From assembly GCF_000966975.1 (NCBI RefSeq), contig NZ_JZWV01000042.1:1-7215 (forward strand): a stretch of 7,215 nucleotides of DNA. Direction: 5' to 3'. Of the stretch, positions 1-6,043 are shown in pieces. How positions within the stretch are numbered: the first letter of the stretch is position 1; every line of letters begins with the position of its first letter. The stretch comes from Streptomyces katrae (GTDB lineage: Bacteria > Actinomycetota > Actinomycetes > Streptomycetales > Streptomycetaceae). The translations under genes and the position numbers were made by a program. The notes beneath the pieces are model-generated. The model searched no databases. It saw only the letters and a program-made list of their open reading frames with translations, and was not told the DNA's origin.

Positions 1-711
1 CCGGTAGGCCGACCGCTCGCCGTCGAGGGCCGGCGGGCCGCTCACGGACAGCCGTTCCGGGCAGGTCACCTTGCACCAGATGTCCGGCCTGGCCCGCATG
101 AAGTCCAGGAACGCCCCGAACTCCGGGCCGTAGGGGTCCTTGGTGACATCGGGCCGGCCCATGTGGTCGACGACCAGCGGAACCGGTATCGACAGGAAGA
201 AGTCGCGCAGGCCGGCGAGGTCGGCCGCCTCGAAGTAGACGACGACGTGCCACCCGTGGGGGGCGATCCGCTCGGCGATCTCCCGCAGGTCCCGGCGCGG
301 CGCGGCGTCGACGAGCCGCTTGACGAAGTTGAACCGCACCCCGCGCACGCCGGCTTCGTGCAGCTCCGCCAGCTCGGCGTCCGAGACGTCCGGCCGCACC
401 GTCGCCACGCCCCTGGCCAGCCCTCCCGAGGACCGCAGGGCGTCGACCATGGCGCTGTTGTCGGCGCCGTGACAGGTCGCCTGGACCACGACGCTGCGGG
501 TGAACCCCAGGTGGTCGCGCAGCTCGAAGAGCTGGTCCTTGGACGCGTCGCACGGGGTGTACTTCCGTTCGGGCGCGAACGGGAACACGGCTCCCGGGCC
601 GAACACGTGGCAGTGCGCGTCGACGGCGCCCTCCGGCACCCGGAACGCGGGCCGGGTCGGACCGGCGTACCAGTCCAGCCAGCCGGGGGTCTTCTCGAAG
701 CTCGTCGTCAT
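1..711 (-). CDS. ligI: 2-pyrone-4,6-dicarboxylate lactonase (LigI), C-terminus cut by window edge
   Basis: Translated by hand, this frame is open from the ATG at 711 to the left edge (237 residues, no stop), so the gene is partial. LigI is a cytosolic amidohydrolase-superfamily enzyme that opens the lactone of 2-pyrone-4,6-dicarboxylate to 4-oxalomesaconate in the protocatechuate 4,5-cleavage pathway. Visible motifs are HCH at 33-35, ATCHG at 78-82, RFNFVKR at 126-132 and DHMGRPD at 182-188. From memory of the Sphingobium enzyme, Arg126, Arg132, Tyr159, His183 and Arg220 match its substrate-binding and catalytic residues. The usual length is about 290 residues, so some 55 are missing, including the catalytic Asp near 250. 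Only two bases separate the start from the ligK stop, and the GAGGA ribosome site lies inside the end of ligK, suggesting translational coupling. The family call is firm; substrate preference is inferred from motifs and neighbours. Confidence 0.93.
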   Translation of the reverse strand, partial: MTTSFEKTPGWLDWYAGPTRPAFRVPEGAVDAHCHVFGPGAVFPFAPERKYTPCDASKDQLFELRDHLGFTRSVVVQATCHGADNSAMVDALRSSGGLARGVATVRPDVSDAELAELHEAGVRGVRFNFVKRLVDAAPRRDLREIAERIAPHGWHVVVYFEAADLAGLRDFFLSIPVPLVVDHMGRPDVTKDPYGPEFGAFLDFMRARPDIWCKVTCPERLSVSGPPALDGERSAYR

Positions 712-713
712 CG

Positions 714-1403
714 TCAGTCCTCGTAGCGCAGTCCGAGCTCGGCCAGCGGGCCGCGCATGCCGTACAGGTCCAGGCCGAGTTCGCCCGCGCGGAACCGCTC
801 CCGCTTGCTCTCCTCGCCGGCCTCGCGCCGGGCCGCGGCCTCGGCGACCTCGGCGGCCCGTTCCCGCGGCACCACCACGACACCGTCGCGGTCCGCCACG
901 ACGACGTCGCCCGGCCTGACCAGGGCGTTCGCGCAGACCACCGGCACGTTGACCGAACCGAGGGTGGCCTTGACCGTGCCCTTGGCGTTGACCGCACGGG
1001 CGAAGACCGGGAAGTCCATCTCCTCCAGTTCGGACACGTCGCGCACGCCTCCGTCGATGACCAGTCCCCGGCCGCCCCGGGCGCGGAACGAGGTGGCGAG
1101 CAGTTCGCCGAAGAATCCGTCCTCGCTCTCCGTCGTGCAGGCCGCGACCACCACGTCGCCCTCCTCGATCTGCTCGGCGGCGACGTGGAGCATCCAGTTG
1201 TCGCCGGGCTGCAGCAGCACGGTCACCGCCGTCCCGCAGAGCCGGGCCCGGGTGTAGGCGGGGCGCAGGTACGGGCGCATCAGACCCACCCGTCCCATCG
1301 CCTCGTGGACGGTCGCGACGCCGAACGCCGACAGGGCGGCGACGTCCTTCGGGTCGGCGCGGGTGATGGCGGTGTGGACGACACCGAGCCGGGTGTGTTC
1401 CAT
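714..1403 (-). CDS. ligK: 4-carboxy-4-hydroxy-2-oxoadipate aldolase / oxaloacetate decarboxylase (LigK, RraA fold)
   Basis: This 229-residue protein belongs to the RraA-like class II aldolases, which cleave 4-carboxy-4-hydroxy-2-oxoadipate to pyruvate and oxaloacetate using a divalent metal; many also decarboxylate oxaloacetate. The family hallmarks are GELL at 99-102 and GGVRD at 118-122, whose Arg121-Asp122 pair binds pyruvate and metal-bound water. The tail contains GELGLD and YGMR at 207-217, typical of the aldolase branch and extending past the core found in the RNase E regulator RraA. The length is normal for LigK/PmdF/GalC. The ATG is preceded by AGGAG with an 8-base spacer. It sits 16 bases after ligJ, which makes its substrate, and 2 bases before ligI. 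A plain 4-hydroxy-4-methyl-2-oxoglutarate aldolase is the alternative name, since these enzymes accept both substrates. Context favours the protocatechuate or gallate role. Confidence 0.93.
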   Translation of the reverse strand: MEHTRLGVVHTAITRADPKDVAALSAFGVATVHEAMGRVGLMRPYLRPAYTRARLCGTAVTVLLQPGDNWMLHVAAEQIEEGDVVVAACTTESEDGFFGELLATSFRARGGRGLVIDGGVRDVSELEEMDFPVFARAVNAKGTVKATLGSVNVPVVCANALVRPGDVVVADRDGVVVVPRERAAEVAEAAARREAGEESKRERFRAGELGLDLYGMRGPLAELGLRYED

Positions 1404-1419
1404 GTGTCCTTCTCCTGGG

Positions 1420-2445
1420 TCAGTGGCCGGAGGTGGCGAGCCGCGCGGCGAGTCGGGGGTAGACGCGCAGGGCGTTGCCGGAGTAGACGGCGGCCCGCTC
1501 CTCGTCGGTGAGGTTCGGGGTGGCCTCGACGTACCGCTTCGTGTCGTCGAAGTGGTGGCCGGTGCGCGGGTCGATGTCGCGGACGGCGCCGATCATCTCG
1601 CTGGCGAACAGCACGGACCGGCTGGGAATGACCTGCGTGAGCAGGTCGATGCCGGGCTGGTGGTACACGCAGGTGTCGAAGAAGACGTTCTCCAGCAGCG
1701 TCTCGGGGTCCGGCCGGCCCAGTGCCATCGCCAGACCGCGGAACCGGCCCCAGTGGTAGGGCACCGCGCCGCCGCCGTGGGGGATCACGAACCGCAGCGA
1801 GGGGAAGTCTGCGAACAGGTCGCCCTGGACCAGCTGCATGAACGCCGTGGTGTCCGCGTTCAGGTAGTGGGCACCCGTCGTGTGGAAGGCCGGATTGCAC
1901 GAGGTGCTGACGTGGATCATCGCGGGGATGTCGTACTCGGCCATCGCCTCGTAGAGCGGGTACCAGCTGCGGTCCGTCAGCGGTGGCGCGGTCCACTGGC
2001 CGCCCGACGGATCGGGATTGAGGTTGACCGCCACCGCGCCGAGTTCCTCGACCGCGCGGCGCAGCTCGGGCAGGCAGGTGGCCGGGCCGGCGCCCGGCGA
2101 CTGCGGCAGCATGGCGCCCATCGCGAAGCGGTCCGGGTAGAGACGGCTGACGCGGTGGACGAGGTCGTTGCAGATGCGCGCCCACGTCGCGGAGACCCGG
2201 AAGTCGCCGATGTGGTGGGCCATGAAGCTGGCCCGGGGGGAGAAGATCGTCAGGTCGCTGCCGCGCTCGTCCATCAGGCGCAGCTGGTTGTCCTCGATCG
2301 CCCGGCGGAGGTCGTCGTCGGTGACGACGAGGTCGTCCGGGTCGGGGGCGTCCGCGGGGGATCCGGCGGCGGCGACCTGCCGGTCGCGCCACCGGGCCAG
2401 TTGCGGGGGCGCGGTGGTGAAGTGACCGTGACAGTCGATGATCAT
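1420..2445 (-). CDS. ligJ: 4-oxalomesaconate hydratase (LigJ), amidohydrolase family
   Basis: The 341-residue protein is a cytosolic, zinc-dependent amidohydrolase-fold hydratase that adds water to the 4-oxalomesaconate tautomer, giving 4-carboxy-4-hydroxy-2-oxoadipate. Conserved points are DCHGH at 4-8 (metal ligands His6, His8), PRASFMAHH at 70-78, His178 in MIHVS, the HTTGAHYLN block at 188-196, PHGGGAVPYHWGR at 222-234 with His223, and SEMIGAV at 282-288 with Glu283 as the matching acidic metal ligand. From memory, the Sphingobium LigJ ligands are His6, His8, His178 and Glu284, and its length is very similar. This is much closer to LigJ than to decarboxylating relatives such as ACMSD. The start ATG follows AGGAG with a 10-base spacer. 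The gene lies 30 bases after pobA and 16 before ligK, whose product uses its product. The call is very secure. Confidence 0.96.
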   Translation of the reverse strand: MIIDCHGHFTTAPPQLARWRDRQVAAAGSPADAPDPDDLVVTDDDLRRAIEDNQLRLMDERGSDLTIFSPRASFMAHHIGDFRVSATWARICNDLVHRVSRLYPDRFAMGAMLPQSPGAGPATCLPELRRAVEELGAVAVNLNPDPSGGQWTAPPLTDRSWYPLYEAMAEYDIPAMIHVSTSCNPAFHTTGAHYLNADTTAFMQLVQGDLFADFPSLRFVIPHGGGAVPYHWGRFRGLAMALGRPDPETLLENVFFDTCVYHQPGIDLLTQVIPSRSVLFASEMIGAVRDIDPRTGHHFDDTKRYVEATPNLTDEERAAVYSGNALRVYPRLAARLATSGH

Positions 2446-2475
2446 GTCGGGATGTCTCCTGGGGGTCTCGTCCGG

Positions 2476-3687
2476 TCAGCCGCGGGAGGCGGCGGGCCAG
2501 CCCGTGTACTGCTCGGCGAGATAGGCGCGGCCGGCGCGCGTGCCCACCACGTTGTCGAGTTCGCCGAGTTGGCGCCGCAGGTCGAACGGCGAGGCGCCGG
2601 GCGGGGTGTGCAGCAGCCGGGTCATCCAGTGGGAGAAGTTCTGCGCCCGCCAGATCCGCCGCAGCGCGCGCGGCTCGTACTCCGCCAGGGCGGCCTCGCC
2701 TTCGGTGCCGAGGGCCCGCAGGAGGACGTCGGCCAGGACCTTCACGTCGTGCAGTGCGAGGTTGAGCCCGCGGGCGCCGGTCGGCGGCACGGTGTGGGCG
2801 GCGTCTCCGGCGAGCAGCATCGAGCCCCAGCCCATCGGCTCCTGCACGAACGACCGGAACCGCAGGACCGTCTTCTCCAGGATCGGGCCCTCCTTGAGGC
2901 GGAAGCCGTCCTCCCCCGCCACCCGTGCCTGGAGCGTCTCCCAGACGCGGTCGTCCGGCCAGGCGTCGACGGGCTCGTCCGGGGCGCACTGGAAGTACAT
3001 CCGCTGCACCGTCTCGGTCCGCCGGCTGATCAGCGCGAAGCCGTGCTCGGAATGGGCGTAGACCAGCTCGGGTGCGCTCGCCGGCGCCTCGGCCATGATG
3101 CCGAACCACGCGAACGGGTACTCCTTGCCGTACCGCACCCGCCGGTCCTCGGGGACCAGGTTGCGGCACATGCTGCGCGATCCGTCCGCGCCCACGACGT
3201 AGCGGGCCCGGATCTCGTGCCGGGAACCGTCGGCCGCGGTGTACCGGACCCGCGGAGCACCGGTGGTGATGTCGAGGACCTCGGTGTCCTTCACCCCGAA
3301 GTGGACCGTGCCGCCGTCGCGTTCGCGTGCGTCGGCCAGGTCGGTGAACACGTCGGTCTGCGGATAGAGCCACACCGACGCGCCCACCAGCTCCTTGAAG
3401 TCGAGCCGGTGCGGCCGCCCGCCGAAGCGGAGCTCGGTGCCCTCGTGTTCGTGGCCCTCGCGCAGGATCCGGTCGCCGACACCCGTCTCGATCAGGTCCC
3501 GGGCCGCGTCGGCCTCCAGGATGCCGGCGCGCTGCGTCGTCGCGATCTCGTGACGGGTGCGGGTGTCGATCACGATCGTGTCGACTCCGGCCCGGCCGAG
3601 CCGGTGAGCGAGCATCAGGCCGGCCGGACCGGCCCCGACGACTGCGACGGGAACCGGGGCAACGGTGTCGACGACGGCGTCTGCCAT
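2476..3687 (-). CDS. pobA: 4-hydroxybenzoate 3-monooxygenase (PobA), FAD-dependent
   Basis: This 403-residue class A flavoprotein hydroxylates 4-hydroxybenzoate to protocatechuate using FAD, a reduced pyridine nucleotide and oxygen. It has the FAD motif GAGPAG at 18-23, the ADGSR motif at 167-171 and the second FAD motif GDAAH at 294-298 followed by PPTGARGLN. Against Pseudomonas PHBH the numbering is shifted by nine without gaps at the active site. Tyr210, Ser221, Arg223, Arg229, Tyr231, Pro302, Thr303 and Tyr394 then match Tyr201, Ser212, Arg214, Arg220, Tyr222, Pro293, Thr294 and Tyr385, so the substrate is confidently 4-hydroxybenzoate. The coenzyme helix differs: Tyr38 is Glu47 and Arg33 is Thr42, suggesting NADH rather than NADPH preference. 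The ATG follows AGGAG with a short 5-base spacer. It is the first gene of the pobA-ligJ-ligK-ligI run and feeds it with protocatechuate. Confidence 0.96.
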   Translation of the reverse strand: MADAVVDTVAPVPVAVVGAGPAGLMLAHRLGRAGVDTIVIDTRTRHEIATTQRAGILEADAARDLIETGVGDRILREGHEHEGTELRFGGRPHRLDFKELVGASVWLYPQTDVFTDLADARERDGGTVHFGVKDTEVLDITTGAPRVRYTAADGSRHEIRARYVVGADGSRSMCRNLVPEDRRVRYGKEYPFAWFGIMAEAPASAPELVYAHSEHGFALISRRTETVQRMYFQCAPDEPVDAWPDDRVWETLQARVAGEDGFRLKEGPILEKTVLRFRSFVQEPMGWGSMLLAGDAAHTVPPTGARGLNLALHDVKVLADVLLRALGTEGEAALAEYEPRALRRIWRAQNFSHWMTRLLHTPPGASPFDLRRQLGELDNVVGTRAGRAYLAEQYTGWPAASRG

Positions 3688-3708
3688 GGCATCTCCTGGG
3701 CAACGGTG

Positions 3709-3725
3709 GACGTGGGGAACACGTC
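3709..3725. promoter_or_regulatory. Inverted repeat GACGTG-N5-CACGTC just upstream of pobA, candidate operator
   Basis: A perfect 6-base inverted repeat with a 5-base spacer lies 22 to 38 bases upstream of the pobA ATG. A protein bound here would sit close to the expected transcription start or the untranslated leader, as a repressor would. No canonical TAnnnT -10 box exists anywhere in the 104-base gap, so the pobA promoter is not recognisable, and cotranscription from the regulator gene is possible. Which protein, if any, binds is inference. Confidence 0.4.
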
Positions 3726-3763
3726 GAACGCTGCCAGCCAGGACCCCGGCCGGTCTCCGGTGT

Positions 3764-3778
3764 TTCCGTCAGGCGGAA
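3764..3778. promoter_or_regulatory. Inverted repeat TTCCG-N5-CGGAA upstream of pobA, candidate IclR operator
   Basis: A perfect 5-base inverted repeat with a 5-base spacer lies between the regulator stop and pobA, centred about 84 bases upstream of the pobA ATG. A further G...C pair lies outside one mismatch on each side. IclR-family dimers bind short palindromes of about this size, and the regulator gene is adjacent, so an operator role is plausible. It is short enough to arise by chance in GC-rich DNA. Confidence 0.35.
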
Positions 3779-3791
3779 GCCCGCCCGGATC

Positions 3792-4559
3792 TCAGGCGGT
3801 GGAGCGGGTACGTCGGCCGAGCTCGTCGGAGATCCCGTACGCGGCCCTCAGCAGAGGCTCGCGCAGTCCGCGCGCCCGGCTCGCCCCACGCGACGTGATC
3901 ACGATCCCGAGAGCCGCGCTGACGGGCCCGTTCCGTCCGATCCGTACGGGCGCGGAGACCGCGACGGTGCTCTCGGAGAGCTGCCGGTCGCTGACGAAGA
4001 CCTGTTCGCGGCGGATGCGGTCCAGTTGCGCGCGCAGCGTCCTCGGGTCGGTGACGGTGTGCGGGGTCCAGGCCCGCAGCGGGGATTCGAGGACCTCTTC
4101 CTGGATGTCCACCGGCGCGTGCGCGAGCAGGACGCGCCCCATCCCGGTGGAGCCGATGGGGAACCGGGCCCCCACCATCGTCACCAGCTCCACCGACCGG
4201 TGCCCGGCGATCCGCTCGACGAACACCAGCTCCGCGCCCTCGCGCACCGCGAGCTGGATGTTCTCGTGGGTCGCCTCGTAGAGGTCCTGCATGAAGGGCA
4301 GCGCCACGTCACGCAGGATCTGGGTGCGCGGGCATCCCGAGGCGATCTCCCAGAGCCTCAGCCCGACGTGCCACGAGCCGTCCTCCCCGCGCTCCAGCGC
4401 TCCCCACGCCGCCAGCTCGGCGACCACCCGGTGCGTCGTGCTCAGGGCCAGGCCGGTGCGCTGGGCGATCTCCGACAGTGTCTGCGCCGGGTGCTCGCGG
4501 TCGAAGGCCGCGAGGACGTCGAGGACTTTTCCAGCCGCTGTGCTCCGGGTCGCGCTCAC
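3792..4559 (-). CDS. IclR-family transcriptional regulator, likely controls the pobA-lig operon
   Basis: The 255-residue protein has an N-terminal winged helix-turn-helix (about 6-66, with TLSEIAQRTG at 27-36 and the recognition helix in LALSTTHRVVAEL) and a C-terminal IclR effector-binding domain (about 80-248). FPIGSTGMGRVLLAH at 133-147 is the typical ligand-pocket segment. Relatives such as PobR, PcaU and PcaR control aromatic acid pathways, binding the pathway substrate or an intermediate. The chosen start is GTG at 4559, giving the usual family length; the frame stays open far upstream but there overlaps the opposite gene. No Shine-Dalgarno sequence precedes the GTG, so the message may be leaderless. 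It lies 104 bases upstream of pobA on the same strand and diverges from the ModA-like gene across 75 bases, so it could control both. The effector and the sign of control cannot be read from the sequence. Confidence 0.9.
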   Translation of the reverse strand: MSATRSTAAGKVLDVLAAFDREHPAQTLSEIAQRTGLALSTTHRVVAELAAWGALERGEDGSWHVGLRLWEIASGCPRTQILRDVALPFMQDLYEATHENIQLAVREGAELVFVERIAGHRSVELVTMVGARFPIGSTGMGRVLLAHAPVDIQEEVLESPLRAWTPHTVTDPRTLRAQLDRIRREQVFVSDRQLSESTVAVSAPVRIGRNGPVSAALGIVITSRGASRARGLREPLLRAAYGISDELGRRTRSTA

Positions 4560-4582
4560 GCGGCCAGTTTCGCAGACCCGCG

Positions 4583-4611
4583 TTGAGCGGCCCCCACGAG
4601 AGCCGTACCAT
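4583..4611 (+). promoter_or_regulatory. Putative sigma-70-type promoter for the ModA-like gene
   Basis: TTGAGC at 4583-4588 (-35) and TACCAT at 4606-4611 (-10, TAnnnT) are separated by 17 bases and match the main vegetative promoter pattern of streptomycetes. Transcription would begin near 4618, leaving a leader of about 17 bases with the AAGGAGG ribosome site at 4624-4630 before the GTG at 4635. It sits inside the 75-base divergent gap next to the IclR gene, so regulator binding here could affect both directions. Confidence 0.5.
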
Positions 4612-4634
4612 CTGCCGGACACCAAGGAGGCGAC

Positions 4635-5339
4635 GTGAACACAGTGATCTCCGGGCTGTCCTCGATGGCGACACGGCCGCTGCTGGCCGAACTGTCCGAG
4701 CGGATCCGGCACGTGCACGGGCTTCCCGTGCGTTTCGAGTCCGCGGGCGGGGTCGAGATCGCACGGCGGGTGCGCGAGGGCGCCGAGGCCGACCTGCTCG
4801 TGCTCGCGGACGGAGCGCTGACCGCGCTGGAGGAGGAGGGGCACCTCCTGGCGGGCTCGGCGCGGCCGCTGTGGATCTCCCAGGTCGTGGCCGCCGTGCC
4901 GGCGGGAGCACCGGTTCCGGTGCTCGACTCGGAATCCGGACTGCGGTCCGCCCTGGAAGCGGCGCGGAGCATCGCCTACTCCACCGGTCCCAGCGGAACG
5001 GCCCTGGTCGAGCTGATCGGCCGGCTGGGCTTCGCCGACGCACTCGCCGGCCGGCTCGTCCAGGCACCCCCGGGGGTGCCGGCCGGCAGTCTGCTCGCCT
5101 CCGGCCGGGCCGACTTGGCGTTCCAGCAGCACAGCGAGCTGATGGACCTGCCGGGCGTCGTCATCGCCGGCCCGCTGCCGGGTGATACGGCCATCAGCTC
5201 GACGTTCGGCGGAGCCGTCCTGGCCTCGGCCTCCCGGCCGGGACCCGCTCTCGAGGTCCTCGACTTCTTCGGCTCCGGCACCGGGTCCGAGAGCGCCCGT
5301 GCCAGGGGCATGCGGGCCGTTCAGGGTTCGAAGCGGTAG
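4635..5339 (+). CDS. ModA-like (SBP_bac_11) solute-binding protein without signal peptide
   Basis: The 234-residue protein resembles the two-lobed periplasmic-binding fold of ModA. Features are the N-terminal ISGLSSM (5-11, where ModA has its first oxyanion serine), RFESAGG (33-39), the ADLLVLAD strand (52-59), YSTGPSGT (115-122) and a C-terminal block with ADLAFQQHSEL (159-169) and GPLP (179-182). The FQQ/GPLP block is, from memory, typical of a ModA-like subfamily distinct from true molybdate binders. The N-terminus is polar, with no hydrophobic stretch or lipobox Cys. An in-frame stop at 4584-4586 with no start codon between it and GTG 4635 rules out a missed leader, so the protein is probably cytosolic. 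AAGGAGG ends four bases before the GTG; GTG 4644 is an alternative start. No permease or ATPase genes adjoin it. Its position beside an aromatic-pathway regulator suggests a pathway-linked ligand-binding role. The function is unknown. Confidence 0.82.
   Translation: MNTVISGLSSMATRPLLAELSERIRHVHGLPVRFESAGGVEIARRVREGAEADLLVLADGALTALEEEGHLLAGSARPLWISQVVAAVPAGAPVPVLDSESGLRSALEAARSIAYSTGPSGTALVELIGRLGFADALAGRLVQAPPGVPAGSLLASGRADLAFQQHSELMDLPGVVIAGPLPGDTAISSTFGGAVLASASRPGPALEVLDFFGSGTGSESARARGMRAVQGSKR
4906..4925. repeat. 20-base inverted repeat inside the ModA-like gene
   Basis: Perfect 9-base arms (GAGCACCGG and its complement) are separated by TT. It lies inside coding sequence for residues about 91-97. 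It may be a chance result of codon choice in GC-rich DNA or an intragenic binding or hairpin element. Confidence 0.5.
5063..5080. repeat. 18-base perfect palindrome inside the ModA-like gene
   Basis: GGCACCCCC is directly followed by its reverse complement, with no spacer, in the codons for residues about 143-149. GCCGGCC-type repeats flank it on both sides. The lack of a loop makes it a poor hairpin but a possible dimer-binding site. Coding constraint plus high GC is the simple explanation. Confidence 0.5.
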
Positions 5340-6007
5340 CCCATGCCGGGCTCGGTGATCAGGTACCGGGGGTGCGAGGGGTCGGCCTCGAGTTTGCGGC
5401 GGAGCTGGGCCATGTAGACGCGCAGGTAGTTGGTGTTCTCACTGTAGGTGGGCCCCCAGACCTCCAGCAGCAGCCTGTTCTGCGTGATCAGGTGACCGGG
5501 GTGGGTGACGAGGATCTCCAGCAGGTGCCACTCGGTGGGTGTGAGCCGTACGGTGCGGTCGCCGCGCCGGACCTTCTTCGCGAGCAGGTCGATGGTGAAC
5601 CCGTCGGTTTCGACCACGGTGATGTCGTCGGCCGTATGTGCGGGTTCCGCCTGTCTGCGGGAGGCGGCCCGCAACCGGGCCAGCAGCTCGTCCATGCTGA
5701 AGGGCTTCGTGACGTAGTCGTCGGCTCCGGCGTCCAGGGCGCGGATCTTGTCCTCGGAGGTGTGCCGGGCGGACAGCACCACGATCGGGACCCGGCTCCA
5801 GCCGCGCACCCCCCTGATGACCTCGATGCCGTCCATGTCCGGGAGCCCGAGGTCGAGCACGATGACGTCGGGTCTGCGCGCGGTGGCCAGCCGCAGGGCC
5901 GAGCCGCCGTCGCCGGCCTCGTCGACGTCGAACTTGCGTGCCTGGAGGTTGATCCTCAGCGCGCGGACGAGCTGGGGATCGTCCTCCACCACCAGCACCC
6001 GGGTCAT
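5321..6007 (-). CDS. kdpE: KdpE response regulator (OmpR family)
   Basis: The 228-residue protein has a receiver domain (1-115) with acidic pocket Glu8-Asp9-Asp10, phospho-acceptor Asp52 in LDLGLP, Ser79 and Lys101-Pro102, then an OmpR-type winged-helix DNA-binding domain (about 127-226). The RLTPTEWHLLEIL segment at 154-166 and NYLRVYMAQLRRKLE at 193-207 are KdpE hallmarks. In the KdpDE system the phosphorylated protein activates kdpFABC transcription at low potassium or high osmolarity. The ATG at 6007 fits the family start; the frame continues upstream to 6709 only as a kdpC shadow. GAGGAAAGG at 6018-6026 serves as ribosome site with a 10-base spacer. It follows kdpC by 98 bases, with no kdpD in between, so its sensor kinase must be encoded elsewhere or be a different one. 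Its last 19 bases overlap the end of the convergent ModA-like gene. Confidence 0.93.
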   Translation of the reverse strand: MTRVLVVEDDPQLVRALRINLQARKFDVDEAGDGGSALRLATARRPDVIVLDLGLPDMDGIEVIRGVRGWSRVPIVVLSARHTSEDKIRALDAGADDYVTKPFSMDELLARLRAASRRQAEPAHTADDITVVETDGFTIDLLAKKVRRGDRTVRLTPTEWHLLEILVTHPGHLITQNRLLLEVWGPTYSENTNYLRVYMAQLRRKLEADPSHPRYLITEPGMGYRFEP

Positions 6008-6043
6008 CGGCGTGCAGCCTTTCCTCGTTGTGAGCGGAACGGC

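Noticed and set aside
714..1403. Reading this gene as RraA, the RNase E inhibitor.
   Set aside because: The aldolase Arg-Asp pair and the C-terminal extension typical of LigK are present, and the neighbours make its substrate.
1280..3703. An 807-codon minus-strand frame running across pobA, ligJ and the start of ligK.
   Set aside because: It is an out-of-frame Arg/Pro-rich translation of the same region. The real genes lie in other frames with starts, ribosome sites and conserved motifs.
1363..4281. A 972-codon plus-strand open frame antisense to ligJ, pobA and part of the IclR gene.
   Set aside because: It is a typical GC-rich shadow frame with low-complexity Arg/Gly/Val-rich content and no domain. 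The opposite strand encodes well-conserved enzymes throughout.
4560..5132. Extension of the IclR regulator upstream of GTG 4559.
   Set aside because: The added residues are low complexity and antisense to the ModA-like gene. The family N-terminus aligns with the GTG start.
5338..5352. Small inverted repeat AGCCC-ATGCC-GGGCT right at the end of the ModA-like gene as a terminator.
   Set aside because: The stem is only 5 bp, lies inside kdpE coding sequence and has no T-run, so it is too weak to call.
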